Source: Lederbergia citrea (lineage in GTDB: Bacteria; Bacillota; Bacilli; Bacillales; Bacillaceae_C). From it: DNA of 64,000 bases. The stretch spans positions 868,001-932,000 of the forward strand of contig NZ_JAGYPH010000002.1 in assembly GCF_018343525.1 (NCBI RefSeq), in the 5' to 3' direction. Under the pieces are notes generated by a model. That model was not told the DNA's origin. It worked only from the letters and a program-made list of their open reading frames with translations, and made no database searches. Shown one piece after another: positions 54,668 through 64,000 of this stretch. The position numbers and the translations under genes were made by a program. How positions within the stretch are numbered: the stretch's first letter is position 1; every line of letters starts with the position of its first letter.

Positions 54668-55315
54668 TTGGGTATCCATCATTATTTTAAAAGCTTGTCT
54701 GATTTTGAAAAAATTATCCGCTGCCCTGGTAAGTTTAAGTTCCAGGAACATTCGGTTGCAAGTCATTCGTTTAAGGTGACAAAAATTGCCCAGTTTCTTG
54801 GAACCGTAGAGGAACAGGGTGGAGAAAAGGTCGATTGGCGCCTTTTATACGAAAAAGCATTGAACCATGATTATGCTGAATTATTTACGGGCGATATCAA
54901 AACGCCGGTCAAGTATGCTTCAAAAGAATTAAAGCGGCTATTTAGTGAAGTTGAGGAAGAAATGACGAAGAAATTTATCGAAAAAGAATTCCCACCTGAA
55001 TTTCGTGACGTATACTTAGAACGGTTCAAAGAGGGCAAAGATGAGACATTGGAAGGGCGAATCTTGGCTGTAGCGGACAAGATCGATTTGCTGTATGAAT
55101 CATTCGGCGAAATTCAAAAGGAAAATCCTGAATCTTTGTTCCTTGAAATTTATGAGGAAGCACTTAGCACAATCTTACTTTTCAAAGATATGGTATGTGT
55201 AAAATATTTTCTCGAAAATATTTTACCAGATATGCTGCTTGAGCGGTTTATTGAACAAAGTGAACTGGCAGTGATTACGGAAAAAATGATCAATGAAAGT
55301 GGCGGGAATCTATGA
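54668..55315 (+). CDS. YfbR-like HD-domain nucleotidase
   Basis: A 215-residue HD-fold phosphohydrolase. Metal ligands are His28/His33 region (EHSVASHS), His-Asp in LNHDYAELFTGD and Asp in VADKIDLL. Related to YfbR, a dNMP 5'-nucleotidase. TTG start after GCAGGTGA. A hairpin AAAAGCTTG...CAAGCTTTT follows at about 55329-55353. Confidence 0.85.
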   Translation: MGIHHYFKSLSDFEKIIRCPGKFKFQEHSVASHSFKVTKIAQFLGTVEEQGGEKVDWRLLYEKALNHDYAELFTGDIKTPVKYASKELKRLFSEVEEEMTKKFIEKEFPPEFRDVYLERFKEGKDETLEGRILAVADKIDLLYESFGEIQKENPESLFLEIYEEALSTILLFKDMVCVKYFLENILPDMLLERFIEQSELAVITEKMINESGGNL

Positions 55316-55395
55316 AGTACTGGGTGGAAAAGCTTGCAATTTTCAAGCTTTTCGGAAAGACTATACATAGAGACTGGACCTGAGGTGGACTTAAA

Positions 55396-55638
55396 GTGAT
55401 TGATAAAGTATTATCTGCGATATTTTTGCCAGCTTTGCTGATGGTTTTTTTCACAAGAATTACTTATAGCCGTATTGTTGGGTTCATCCTTACCGTCGCA
55501 TTAATTATCGTTTCGGCGTATAAAGGGTATATACATATGTGGTGGCTCATTGTGATTGAGGCGGCATCACTTACGGTAGGTTTGTATTTCGCAAATCAAA
55601 TGCGAAGGAAAAAAAACGAACAGAAAAGCGCTTCATGA
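55396..55638 (+). CDS. csbA: General stress protein CsbA
   Basis: An 80-residue membrane protein with two or three helices and a basic C-terminus (ANQMRRKKNEQK). Size, SxRIVGFILTVALI-type helix and position upstream of uvrB match B. subtilis CsbA, a SigB-controlled protein of unknown function. GTG start after TGAGGTGG. No clear SigB promoter could be read here. Confidence 0.82.
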   Translation: MIDKVLSAIFLPALLMVFFTRITYSRIVGFILTVALIIVSAYKGYIHMWWLIVIEAASLTVGLYFANQMRRKKNEQKSAS

Positions 55639-55673
55639 GCCGGCGTATGCGGGTGGCATGAGGCGCTTTTTTT
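55618..55673 (+). terminator. Terminator of csbA
   Basis: AAAAGCGCTTCATGAGCC pairs with GGCATGAGGCGCTTTTT; seven T follow. Confidence 0.75.
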
Positions 55674-55690
55674 GCTTAGAAAAGTAATTT

Positions 55691-55795
55691 CCTGTAGCGA
55701 ATTTTCAGAATCGGTAGTAAAGTGTTCATTATCGGTAATAAAGTATGAAAGATCGGTAGTAAAGCATCCGTAATCGGTTGTAATGGGGCCCTGAT
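55691..55795. repeat. 21-bp tandem repeat array (5 units)
   Basis: CGGTAGTAAAG or variants begin at 55712, 55733, 55754 and 55775; a degenerate unit begins at 55691. The spacing is exactly 21 bp. It lies between the csbA terminator and the DUF2164 gene. Confidence 0.85.
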
Positions 55796-55929
55796 GCCTT
55801 CGCCCGTATCGTTAATTGGCATGTTCCTTGTTGTAGCGTGTATGATCTTGCATAGTTTTGTTTCCATTGAAAAGAAAGAAAGCAGTAACGAAATCCATAT
55901 ATAATTTTTATTAAAAAGGAGCTATCCAA

Positions 55930-56172
55930 ATGTTAATGCCTAAACTATCTATCGAAAAAAAGCGTGAAATGATTCATGAAATCCAAGACTTTTTCCTAGA
56001 AGAGCGTGGAGAGGAAATTGGGGAATTGGCCGCGGAAATGTGTTTTGAATTCATTAAAGACCGTCTTGGCCCCGTATTTTATAATGCGGCTATCCGTGAT
56101 GCAAGAGAAATTGCTGAACAAAGAATGCAGACGCTTGAAGAAGATTTATACGCTTTAGAAAAGCATCTTTAA
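55930..56172 (+). CDS. DUF2164-family protein
   Basis: An 80-residue acidic helical protein. FFLEERGEEIGELAAEMCFE followed by DRLGPVFYNAAIRDA is the DUF2164 signature. AAAGGAG eight bases before ATG 55930. Function unknown. A perfect terminator follows. Confidence 0.8.
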   Translation: MLMPKLSIEKKREMIHEIQDFFLEERGEEIGELAAEMCFEFIKDRLGPVFYNAAIRDAREIAEQRMQTLEEDLYALEKHL

Positions 56173-56222
56173 TAAGGGATTAGTTGAATTGTGCGATCTA
56201 CAATTCAACTAATCCCTTATTT
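56172..56222 (+). terminator. Strong terminator
   Basis: AATAAGGGATTAGTTGAATTG and its exact complement, a stem of more than 20 bp, with T's after. Confidence 0.85.
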
Positions 56223-56231
56223 CTACTTTAC

Positions 56232-56245
56232 CGAAAATACGTTCG
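56232..56245. promoter_or_regulatory. SOS box (LexA site) of uvrBA
   Basis: CGAAAATACGTTCG matches the Bacillus SOS consensus CGAACnnnnGTTCG with one change. It is followed about 30 bp later by an extended -10 (TGGTAAAAT). Confidence 0.75.
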
Positions 56246-56379
56246 CTTTTTACTGGTTATTAGCATAAAGTTTGTGGTAAAATCAAGTATACGGCAATTT
56301 TAGTATTAAAGTTGTCCATAATCGTAGTTGAAGAGAATTTTTATATAGATAGAATCACGATGAACGGGAGGGTGCACGC

Positions 56380-58353
56380 TTGAAAAATCAGTTTGATCTA
56401 GTTTCGAAATACAAGCCTGCTGGCGACCAGCCCAAGGCCATTGAACGACTGATCGATGGATTTCGATCAGGGAAAAAGTATCAGACACTGCTCGGTGCAA
56501 CAGGAACGGGAAAAACATTCACCGTCTCCAACGTCATTACGGCGGTAAATAAACCTACGCTTGTCATTGCGCATAATAAAACACTTGCTGGTCAGCTGTA
56601 CAGTGAGTTCAAGGATTTTTTCCCAAATAACGCCGTGGAGTATTTTGTCAGCTACTATGACTATTATCAGCCAGAAGCATATGTACCTCAGACAGATACA
56701 TTTATCGAAAAAGACGCCAGTATTAATGATGAAATTGACAAGCTGCGGCACTCGGCGACATCGTCATTGTTTGAGCGGAAAGATGTCATCATTATTGCCA
56801 GTGTGTCGTGTATTTACGGTCTCGGTTCACCTGAGGAATATCGGGAGCATGTCCTTTCTCTTCGTGTAGGCATGGAAATTGAGAGAAATCAGCTTTTGCG
56901 GAAGCTTGTCGATATTCAATATGCTCGTAATGATATCGACTTTCAACGAGGGACTTTTCGCGTCCGTGGAGATGTAGTGGAGATTTTCCCTGTTTCACGC
57001 GATGAGCACTGTATTCGAGTCGAATTTTTTGGAGATGACATTGATCGAATTAGAGAAGTGGATGCTCTTACCGGTGAAATTATCGGTGATCGTGACCACG
57101 TAGCTATTTTCCCAGCTTCTCACTTCGTTACCGGTGAAGACAAAATGAAAATTGCCATAGAAAATATAGAAAAAGAACTGGAAGAGCGTCTCGCTATTTT
57201 GCATGAAAATGATAAGCTGCTCGAAGCCCAGCGCCTTGAACAACGAACCCGTTATGATCTTGAAATGATGAGAGAGATGGGCTTTTGTTCTGGGATTGAA
57301 AACTATTCGCGTCATTTAACCTTGAGGCCCCCTGGTGCAACGCCTTATACGTTGATTGATTACTTTCCAGACGATTTCCAAATCATCGTGGATGAGTCGC
57401 ATGTAACATTGCCGCAAATCCGCGGAATGTATAATGGCGACCAGGCAAGAAAACAGGTGCTTGTCGACCACGGCTTCCGTCTGCCGTCTGCATTGGATAA
57501 TCGTCCACTTAAATTTGAAGAATTCCAGAATCATATCAATCAGATTATCTTCGTATCAGCGACCCCGGGTCCATTTGAACTTGAACATACACCGGATATG
57601 GTAGAACAGATTATCAGGCCTACAGGTTTGCTTGACCCGACGATTGATGTTCGCCCAATTGAAGGCCAGATTGATGACCTATTGGGAGAAATCAATGAGC
57701 GGGTGGCTCGCAATGAACGGGTACTGATTACAACGCTTACGAAGAAGATGTCGGAGGATTTGACGGATTATTTAAAAGAAATTGGGGTAAAAGTCCAATA
57801 TTTACACTCGGAAATAAAAACGCTAGAGCGAATCGAAATTATCAGGGATTTACGAGTGGGTACCTTTGATGTATTGGTCGGGATTAACCTTCTGAGGGAG
57901 GGACTAGATATCCCTGAAGTATCTCTTGTAGCGATTCTTGATGCTGACAAGGAAGGCTTCCTTCGCTCCGAACGCTCACTTATTCAAACGATGGGAAGGG
58001 CAGCACGGAATGCACACGGCCAAGTCATTATGTATGCCGATAAAATGACTGATTCGATGGAAAAGGCAATTAGTGAAACGAAGCGCCGTCGCTCGATTCA
58101 GGAAGAATATAATCGAAAACACGGTATTACACCTACAACCATTCAAAAAGATATTCGTGATGTGATTAGAGCAACGGTTGCAGCAGAAGAAACGAGTGAA
58201 TACGAAACAAAATATAAGAAACTAACAAAAAAGGAAAAGGAAAAGCTAATTTCCTCAATGGAAAAAGAAATGAAAGAAGCTGCAAAAGCGCTTGATTTTG
58301 AAAGGGCGGCACAGCTTCGCGACGCCATTTTGGAGTTAAAAGCGGAAGGATGA
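56380..58353 (+). CDS. uvrB: Excinuclease ABC subunit B
   Basis: A 657-residue DNA-damage helicase-like protein. Walker A GATGTGKT is near residue 40; the [12 protein letters not shown] beta-hairpin, DESH box and C-terminal UvrC-binding UVR motif ([12 protein letters not shown]) are present. With UvrA it finds damage, then recruits UvrC. TTG start after GGGAGGG. uvrA starts seven bases after its stop. Confidence 0.97.
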   Translation: MKNQFDLVSKYKPAGDQPKAIERLIDGFRSGKKYQTLLGATGTGKTFTVSNVITAVNKPTLVIAHNKTLAGQLYSEFKDFFPNNAVEYFVSYYDYYQPEAYVPQTDTFIEKDASINDEIDKLRHSATSSLFERKDVIIIASVSCIYGLGSPEEYREHVLSLRVGMEIERNQLLRKLVDIQYARNDIDFQRGTFRVRGDVVEIFPVSRDEHCIRVEFFGDDIDRIREVDALTGEIIGDRDHVAIFPASHFVTGEDKMKIAIENIEKELEERLAILHENDKLLEAQRLEQRTRYDLEMMREMGFCSGIENYSRHLTLRPPGATPYTLIDYFPDDFQIIVDESHVTLPQIRGMYNGDQARKQVLVDHGFRLPSALDNRPLKFEEFQNHINQIIFVSATPGPFELEHTPDMVEQIIRPTGLLDPTIDVRPIEGQIDDLLGEINERVARNERVLITTLTKKMSEDLTDYLKEIGVKVQYLHSEIKTLERIEIIRDLRVGTFDVLVGINLLREGLDIPEVSLVAILDADKEGFLRSERSLIQTMGRAARNAHGQVIMYADKMTDSMEKAISETKRRRSIQEEYNRKHGITPTTIQKDIRDVIRATVAAEETSEYETKYKKLTKKEKEKLISSMEKEMKEAAKALDFERAAQLRDAILELKAEG

Positions 58354-58359
58354 GCAGTG

Positions 58360-61245
58360 ATGGCACAGGATAAAATTATCGTACAGGGCGCAAGAGCCCA
58401 TAATTTAAAAAATATTGACGTCACGATTCCAAGGGATCAGCTTGTCGTTATCACCGGCTTATCTGGTTCAGGTAAATCGTCACTCGCCTTTGATACGATC
58501 TATGCGGAAGGTCAGCGCAGGTATGTGGAATCACTTTCCGCTTATGCCCGCCAATTTCTCGGCCAAATGGATAAACCAGATGTAGACGCAATCGAAGGGC
58601 TTTCGCCTGCCATTTCAATTGATCAAAAAACTACGAGCAGAAACCCACGCTCGACAGTTGGAACGGTCACAGAAATATATGACTATTTGCGCTTACTCTT
58701 TGCACGGGTAGGCAGGCCAATCTGCCCTGTTCACGGCATTGAAATCACTTCCCAGACAATCGAACAGATGGTGGATAGAATTATGATTTATCCAGAACGT
58801 ACGAAGCTGCAGGTGCTTGCACCGATTGTTTCAGGCAGAAAAGGAACACATGCAAAAGTGCTTGAAGATATAAAGAAGCAAGGCTTCGTCCGCGTACGTG
58901 TAGATGGAGAAATGCATGATCTTGGTGAGGAAATAAACTTAGAAAAAAATAAAAAACATTCAATTGAAGTGATCATTGACCGTATAGTTGTAAAAGCCGG
59001 CGGAGAAACAAGGCTTGCGGACTCACTGGAAACCGCACTAGGTCTTGGTGAAGGCAAAGTAATCATCGATGTGATTGGTGAAGAGGAACTATTATTCAGT
59101 CAAAATCATGCGTGTCCGCAATGCGGCTTTTCTATCGACAAATTGGAGCCGCGGATGTTTTCTTTCAATAGTCCATTTGGTGCTTGTTCAGACTGTGATG
59201 GATTAGGTTCTAAGCTGGAAGTTGATCCAGAGCTCGTCATCCCGGATTGGAGTCTATCACTCAATGAAAATGCGATTGCCCCTTGGACTCCGATTAGCTC
59301 TCAATATTATCCACAGCTTTTGAAAACGATATGTAAGCATCACAAAATTAATATGGATACACCAGTCCAAGATTTACCGAAAAAGGATATGGATATCATC
59401 CTTTACGGAAGTGGGGAATTAATAACATTCCGCTACCAAAATGATTTTGGCCAAGTGCGGGAAAGTAAAATCAAGTTTGAAGGTGTTATTCGTAATGTGG
59501 AACGCCGCTATCAAGAAACAAGTTCAGACTATATACGTGAACAAATGGAAAAATACATGGCGCAGCAACCGTGCCCGCGTTGCAAAGGGTATAGACTAAA
59601 GGAAGAAAGCTTAGCTGTAAAAGTCGACGGACGCCATATTAGCGAAATTACGGAGCTATCCGTCATTGAAGCCGATCAATTTTTTTCACAATTAAACTTA
59701 TCAGAGAAAGAAATGACGATCGCAAAACTTATTTTGCGGGAAATTGGCGAGCGGCTTGGATTTCTCGTCAATGTAGGTTTAGATTATCTCACATTAAGCC
59801 GTGCTGCCGGTACATTATCCGGCGGTGAAGCGCAGCGAATTCGGCTTGCGACGCAAATCGGTTCGAGGCTGACAGGCGTTCTGTATATATTGGATGAGCC
59901 TTCCATTGGGTTGCATCAGCGGGACAATGACAGGCTGATCAGTACGTTAAAAAATATGCGTGATATTGGCAATACCTTGATCGTTGTCGAGCATGATGAA
60001 GATACAATGCTTGCTGCCGACTATTTAATTGATATGGGCCCAGGGGCAGGTGTCCATGGCGGGGAAGTCGTCGTGAGCGGAACACCGGAAGAAGTCGCGT
60101 ACAATCCAGCCTCATTAACCGGACTTTATTTATCTGGGGAGAAATTTATCCCGCTTCCTTTGGAACGCCGGAAACCAGACGGCAGATATCTCGAAATTAA
60201 AGGGGCAAAAGAAAATAACTTAAAAAATGTCAATGTGAAATTACCATTAGGAATGTTTATCGCAGTTACTGGTGTATCAGGTTCAGGGAAAAGTACTTTG
60301 ATCAATGAAGTTTTGCATAAATCCCTTGCCCAGAAACTTCAAAAAGCAAAGACAAAACCAGGGGCCCATAAGGAAATCAATGGTATCGAACAATTGGAAA
60401 AAGTGATAGATATCGATCAATCACCAATTGGGCGAACACCTAGATCCAACCCAGCAACATATACAGGTGTATTTGACGATGTTCGTGATGTGTATGCATC
60501 AACAAACGAAGCAAAAGTACGGGGCTACAAAAAAGGGCGTTTTAGTTTTAATGTGAAGGGCGGGCGCTGTGAAGCCTGCCGCGGCGATGGAATCATTAAA
60601 ATCGAAATGCACTTTTTACCAGACGTTTACGTACCTTGTGAAGTATGTCACGGCAAAAGGTATAACCGCGAAACGCTTGAAGTAAGATATAAAGGGAAAA
60701 ATATTGCTGATGTTTTAGATATGACGATTGAAGACGGATTGGAATTTTTTGAAAACATCCCAAAAATAAAACGCAAGCTGCAAACGATTGTCGATGTTGG
60801 TCTCGGGTATATAAAGCTTGGGCAGCCTGCAACAACATTATCTGGCGGTGAAGCACAGCGGGTAAAGCTTGCCTCCGAATTGCATCGCCGTTCCAATGGC
60901 CGTTCACTATATATTTTGGATGAGCCGACTACAGGCCTTCATGCCGATGATATTGCCCGGTTGCTGTTAGTATTGCAGCGCCTTGTTGAAAACGGCGATA
61001 CAGTCCTCGTGATTGAACATAATCTTGATGTGATCAAAACAGCTGATTACCTAGTAGACCTTGGTCCAGAAGGTGGAGATAAAGGCGGAACGATCATTGC
61101 TAAGGGAACGCCGGAAAAAGTAGCGGAAAGCCCAATCTCATATACTGGGAAATATTTGAAGCCTATTTTGGAGCGTGACAAGGAACGAATGAAGAAACGG
61201 ATCGCTGAACATGAGCGGGTGGAAGAAATGGTTGCGAAACATTAA
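58360..61245 (+). CDS. uvrA: Excinuclease ABC subunit A
   Basis: A 961-residue tandem ABC ATPase that scans DNA for damage. Walker [10 protein letters not shown] (N) and GVSGSGKST (C); two LSGGEAQR signatures; zinc modules CPQCGF...CSDC and CEAC...CEVC are intact. ATG 58360 or GTG 58357; the ATG is preferred. Cotranscribed with uvrB and under its SOS control. Confidence 0.97.
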   Translation: MAQDKIIVQGARAHNLKNIDVTIPRDQLVVITGLSGSGKSSLAFDTIYAEGQRRYVESLSAYARQFLGQMDKPDVDAIEGLSPAISIDQKTTSRNPRSTVGTVTEIYDYLRLLFARVGRPICPVHGIEITSQTIEQMVDRIMIYPERTKLQVLAPIVSGRKGTHAKVLEDIKKQGFVRVRVDGEMHDLGEEINLEKNKKHSIEVIIDRIVVKAGGETRLADSLETALGLGEGKVIIDVIGEEELLFSQNHACPQCGFSIDKLEPRMFSFNSPFGACSDCDGLGSKLEVDPELVIPDWSLSLNENAIAPWTPISSQYYPQLLKTICKHHKINMDTPVQDLPKKDMDIILYGSGELITFRYQNDFGQVRESKIKFEGVIRNVERRYQETSSDYIREQMEKYMAQQPCPRCKGYRLKEESLAVKVDGRHISEITELSVIEADQFFSQLNLSEKEMTIAKLILREIGERLGFLVNVGLDYLTLSRAAGTLSGGEAQRIRLATQIGSRLTGVLYILDEPSIGLHQRDNDRLISTLKNMRDIGNTLIVVEHDEDTMLAADYLIDMGPGAGVHGGEVVVSGTPEEVAYNPASLTGLYLSGEKFIPLPLERRKPDGRYLEIKGAKENNLKNVNVKLPLGMFIAVTGVSGSGKSTLINEVLHKSLAQKLQKAKTKPGAHKEINGIEQLEKVIDIDQSPIGRTPRSNPATYTGVFDDVRDVYASTNEAKVRGYKKGRFSFNVKGGRCEACRGDGIIKIEMHFLPDVYVPCEVCHGKRYNRETLEVRYKGKNIADVLDMTIEDGLEFFENIPKIKRKLQTIVDVGLGYIKLGQPATTLSGGEAQRVKLASELHRRSNGRSLYILDEPTTGLHADDIARLLLVLQRLVENGDTVLVIEHNLDVIKTADYLVDLGPEGGDKGGTIIAKGTPEKVAESPISYTGKYLKPILERDKERMKKRIAEHERVEEMVAKH

Positions 61246-61329
61246 AATTCTGTTTGTAGACAATATGATGAAACTTATGCTGACTTGAAAACGTAAACCT
61301 TTTTAGAATCAAAAAAGGAGGAAGTCGAC

Positions 61330-62493
61330 ATGAATCAAGAACGGAAACGAATACTTGAAATGGTACAGAACGGAAAACTCTCTGCCCAGGAAGCGATTAT
61401 CCTATTAGAAGCACTCGAGGACGAATTAGTAGAGGAAACTTCAGCTGTTGAGAAAACAGATCTTAGCGCCAAACAGGACGCAGAAAAGGAAGAAACGAAA
61501 GAGAAATCTAAGGAGAAATCCGAGCAGCAGTCGTATGAAAAGAACGAAGATCAAAACGATGATTCGTTTTATTCACAGTTAGAGAGTGCAGGCGAAAAAA
61601 TCTTTGATTTTGTTAACACTGCTCTTCGCAAAATCAAACATATCGATTTGCAATTTACTCAGTCTGTAGATATCCCCCATGTTTTCCAGCAAACAGATGC
61701 TGAATTTGAAAGAATCGATGTAGATATAGCTAACGGTCCTGTGAGGATTACCACTTGGGATCAGCCAGAAGTGCGAATTGAATGTCAAGCAAAGGTTTAT
61801 CGTTCAGAAGATCGCGAAGATGCAAGAAATTATTTTATAGATAACACAGTATTCTCAATTGAAAATGGGCTTTGCATTTTCGCTACCCAGTCGAAATGGA
61901 TGCGAGTGGAGACGGTTGTCTATGTTCCTAAAAAGCAATATAAAAAGATTGCCGTCCGCATCTTCAATGGCGGTCTAACAGGTGAACGGCTAAATAGTGA
62001 TCATTTATCTGTAAAAACGACCAACGGAAAAGTAGAACTTGCAAACTTAGTAGGCGAAAATTTTAATCTTGAAACAGTTAATGGACAAATCAAATTAACA
62101 AATTCAAATGCCAATCAGCTAGAAGCGGAAACTGTGAATGGTGCAGTTGAAATTTCAGGGACTTATCAAAATGTCGAGCTACAGTCTTTTAACGGTAATA
62201 TTACATGCACATTACCTGAGACGGGTACAAATAAAATTGAAGCGAAAGCAGTAACAGGAAACATTCATTTAAATCTTCCGGAAACGGCTACGATTGACGG
62301 GGATGTCCGTTCCAATTTAGGTAGCTATAAGCTTGATTTAGAAGGCATTGATGTCATGCATGAAAAGAAAGAAATCATTCAGAAACAAGTTAAGTTTAAA
62401 AGAACAGGAACCGATGAGCGTGTCATCTATCTCCTCGCAGACACAAAAACAGGTTCGGTTCATATAAGAAAAGCGATATCGCCGGGTGAATAA
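61330..62493 (+). CDS. yvlB: YvlB-like DUF4097 protein
   Basis: A 387-residue protein. The N-terminal helical domain (QERKRILEMVQNGKLSAQEA) is shared with YvlB and LiaX-type envelope-stress proteins; a charged linker rich in Lys/Glu follows (about 40-80); residues about 110-385 are the repetitive beta-helix-like DUF4097. Located behind uvrA as in B. subtilis. Probably linked to envelope stress. AAAGGAGG before the ATG. Confidence 0.85.
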   Translation: MNQERKRILEMVQNGKLSAQEAIILLEALEDELVEETSAVEKTDLSAKQDAEKEETKEKSKEKSEQQSYEKNEDQNDDSFYSQLESAGEKIFDFVNTALRKIKHIDLQFTQSVDIPHVFQQTDAEFERIDVDIANGPVRITTWDQPEVRIECQAKVYRSEDREDARNYFIDNTVFSIENGLCIFATQSKWMRVETVVYVPKKQYKKIAVRIFNGGLTGERLNSDHLSVKTTNGKVELANLVGENFNLETVNGQIKLTNSNANQLEAETVNGAVEISGTYQNVELQSFNGNITCTLPETGTNKIEAKAVTGNIHLNLPETATIDGDVRSNLGSYKLDLEGIDVMHEKKEIIQKQVKFKRTGTDERVIYLLADTKTGSVHIRKAISPGE

Positions 62494-62496
62494 TGT

Positions 62497-62853
62497 ATGA
62501 AATGGTTAATAGGAATTTTAATCAATGCTCTCTTATTCATTGCTTTTGCGGGGTATTTTGAGGGATTTGTAGTATCTAGTTTCGGAGCGGCTGTTGGAGC
62601 TAGTATCGTTTTATCGATATTAAATATGCTTGTAAGGCCGATTCTTATCATTTTGACCTTGCCAGCAACCTTACTTACTTTAGGTTTGTTTTTGTTTGTC
62701 ATTAATGCTATTACGTTATTAATGACAGATGCAATCATGGGCAGCAAATTTGAGATTTCTGGATTCGGGCTGGCTCTTCTCATTGCAGTCATCATGTCAA
62801 TCGTTAATTTAATCATTCAAAAGACGGTATTAGAGCCTAAAAAGAAAAAATAG
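62497..62853 (+). CDS. yvlD: YvlD-like phage-holin-IV family membrane protein
   Basis: A 118-residue protein with four helices and a basic tail (EPKKKK). FGAAVGASIVLSILNMLVRP and LITLPATLLTLGLF-type segments match the YvlD/PF04020 family. Starts three bases after yvlB, so coupled to it; yvlA and yvlC homologues are absent here. Confidence 0.88.
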   Translation: MKWLIGILINALLFIAFAGYFEGFVVSSFGAAVGASIVLSILNMLVRPILIILTLPATLLTLGLFLFVINAITLLMTDAIMGSKFEISGFGLALLIAVIMSIVNLIIQKTVLEPKKKK

Positions 62854-62893
62854 AAGCGAAAAGTCCGATCCCGATCATATAGGGGCGGACTCA

Positions 62894-63012
62894 GACTGTA
62901 GACAAACTCGAAAAAACGAGTTGTCTACAGTTTTTTATTTTTATTTAGGATAGAGCGGGTTTTCCGAAGCTTACCGCTCGCTTTCCGCGGGAGTCGAGCG
63001 GACGCTTCTCCA
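62894..63012 (+). repeat. GC-rich dispersed repeat with terminator hairpin (copy 2)
   Basis: GACTGTAGACAAACTCG / CGAGTTGTCTACAGT hairpin with TTTTTT, then GGTTTTCCGAAGCTTACCGC continuing into TCGCTTTCCGCGGG, as in copy 1 at 43.4 kb. The hairpin serves as terminator of yvlD. Confidence 0.8.
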
Positions 63013-63027
63013 AACCACTAAAATTCT

Positions 63028-63711
63028 TCATTTTACTTTTGTAATAAAGGTATCAAAACCTTTTGCTCTAAGCTCATTTGCTAATTTTTCAGCTGATTCA
63101 TAATGTGAAAATGCCCCTGTTTGAACTTTATAAATAACATTTTTACTAGAACCTTGAATTTTTGATTTCAATTTATAATAATCTTTGATACTTGAAGCAA
63201 TCGATACCGCACATTTTTTTCGATATTCCATTGAACGGAGCAGAGCTGCTTCCTCCTTATTTGTCATAAAGCCGCATTCAATCAAAATCGCGGTCATTTT
63301 TGTTTCGCGAAGTACATGGAAATCAGCTGTTTTAACACCTCGATTTTTCCTCCCTGTTGTTTTAATCAGACTTGCTTGAATGATATTTGCAAGCTGATAT
63401 GCCTCGTGAGGTTTGCTAGAATGAACAAACGTTTCAATACCTTCTGCAGAATTCCAGCTCGTTCCATATGCATTAGCATGAATGGAAAGATAGCAATCTA
63501 CACGAAGTTCATTCGCCTTATCCGTCCGTTGTTTTAATGGTATATCTGACATATTCGAATGCACATGAAAAACGGAAACACCTGATAGTTTCTCTAGTTC
63601 TTCTGTTAAAAACACCGCAACAGCTGCATTAAATTCAAATTCCCTCATCCCGTCGGGTGTACGTTTTCCTTCCGTATTCGGACCATGGCCAGCATCAATC
63701 ATAATCTTCAA
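63028..63711 (-). CDS. N-acetylmuramoyl-L-alanine amidase with SPOR domain (CwlC-like)
   Basis: A 227-residue peptidoglycan amidase. Amidase_3 zinc ligands are His9 (DAGHG), Glu24 and His78 (SIHANA); catalytic Glu145 is in LIECGFMTN. A C-terminal SPOR-type domain (YKVQTGAFSHYESAEKLANE) binds septal or cortex glycan. No signal peptide, like CwlC, which acts in mother-cell lysis. TTG 63711 follows GGAGGG. The gene lies between two dispersed repeats. Confidence 0.88.
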   Translation of the reverse strand: MKIMIDAGHGPNTEGKRTPDGMREFEFNAAVAVFLTEELEKLSGVSVFHVHSNMSDIPLKQRTDKANELRVDCYLSIHANAYGTSWNSAEGIETFVHSSKPHEAYQLANIIQASLIKTTGRKNRGVKTADFHVLRETKMTAILIECGFMTNKEEAALLRSMEYRKKCAVSIASSIKDYYKLKSKIQGSSKNVIYKVQTGAFSHYESAEKLANELRAKGFDTFITKVK

Positions 63712-63754
63712 TTTATTTCCCTCCAATTCTTTTAATAGTTGAGCAAGATAAGTG

Positions 63755-63910
63755 ATCTACATACAATGCGTCCGCCTGCCACCGTTGATTTCCGTTCCAG
63801 GCGGACGCGTTCCGGGGGGCGTGAGGTGAGCCTCCTCAGTCGCTTCGCGCCTTGCGGGGTCTCACCTGTCACGCTGATCCCCCAGGAGTCGCCGCCTTCC
63901 ACTCCAATCA
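63755..63910. repeat. GC-rich dispersed repeat (copy 3, related)
   Basis: GTTGATTTCCGTTCCAGGCG resembles the far end of copy 1 (GTTGATTTCCGCTCCGGGC). The block is far richer in G+C than its surroundings and contains several short palindromes. No gene is visible from 63730 to the window end. Confidence 0.6.
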
Positions 63911-64000
63911 ACTGGGATATTCTTTTGCTCATAGTAGAGAGACTGTTCATATCTTGCTCTCAAATGTCTCCTGGTGGGATCCCGAGTTGTCCCGCTGGTT

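Noticed and set aside
63911-64000. GGTGGGATCCCG near the window end, similar to a T-box core
   Set aside because: The T-box consensus GGTGG-ACCGCG is not matched, no specifier stem is visible and the window ends, so no call is made.

Overview
The window reads as chromosomal DNA of a low-GC, endospore-forming-type Firmicute of the family Bacillaceae. It is not a close copy of Bacillus subtilis, but several blocks have B. subtilis-like content and order: phoP-phoR followed by pstS-C-A-B-B and phoU, csbA upstream of uvrB-uvrA, and yvlB-yvlD behind uvrA. Strong AGGAGG-type ribosome sites, many TTG and GTG starts, an intracellular subtilisin and CsoR/CopZ/CopA point the same way. No rRNA, tRNA or CRISPR array was seen.

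Layout. 0-20 kb is a loosely packed accessory stretch. It holds a large secreted beta-helix protein with a CcpA-type operator, a HAD hydrolase, glyoxalase-fold and acetyltransferase enzymes, a secreted Ig-like protein, an extra MraY-like transferase, a multidrug-type MFS pump, the intracellular protease IspA, an SDR and a type I toxin gene. Several genes here are decayed: a methyltransferase tail, a glyoxalase tail, a DUF6440 gene with a frameshift and a zinc-ribbon protein with a frameshift. 20-25 kb carries a patatin lipase and two separate arsenic circuits: arsR-arsB-arsC, then a second ArsR with its operators and two tiny proteins ending in cysteine clusters. 25-30 kb has a solitary trpB, a nitronate monooxygenase-like enzyme and small membrane or secreted proteins. 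30-36 kb has a TnpB element with its probable guide RNA next to a copper module (Csp-like four-helix protein, CsoR, CopZ, CopA). 36-46 kb has a Cas4-like/DinG helicase, an SDR, an EcsC protein, a BdbD/BdbC disulfide pair, a ferredoxin and a CzrA/CadA-type zinc-cadmium module. 46-64 kb is conserved core: PhoPR and Pst phosphate uptake with a clear Pho box, an HD nucleotidase, CsbA, UvrBA with an SOS box, YvlB/YvlD and a CwlC-like amidase.

The most distinctive layer lies between genes. Tandem repeat arrays of unrelated sequence occur at about 14.8, 25.4, 40.4 and 55.7 kb, with a weak one at 49.0 kb. Their unit lengths are 52, 42 (two 21-bp halves), 52, 21 and about 21 bp, so all are close to whole numbers of DNA helical turns. 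A second, GC-rich dispersed repeat carrying a terminator hairpin occurs behind the ferredoxin gene and again behind yvlD, with a relative at 63.8 kb, so the amidase gene is bracketed by such repeats.

Basis: gene calls come from reading translations and motifs by eye. No database search was run, so family names for small or decayed genes are tentative.
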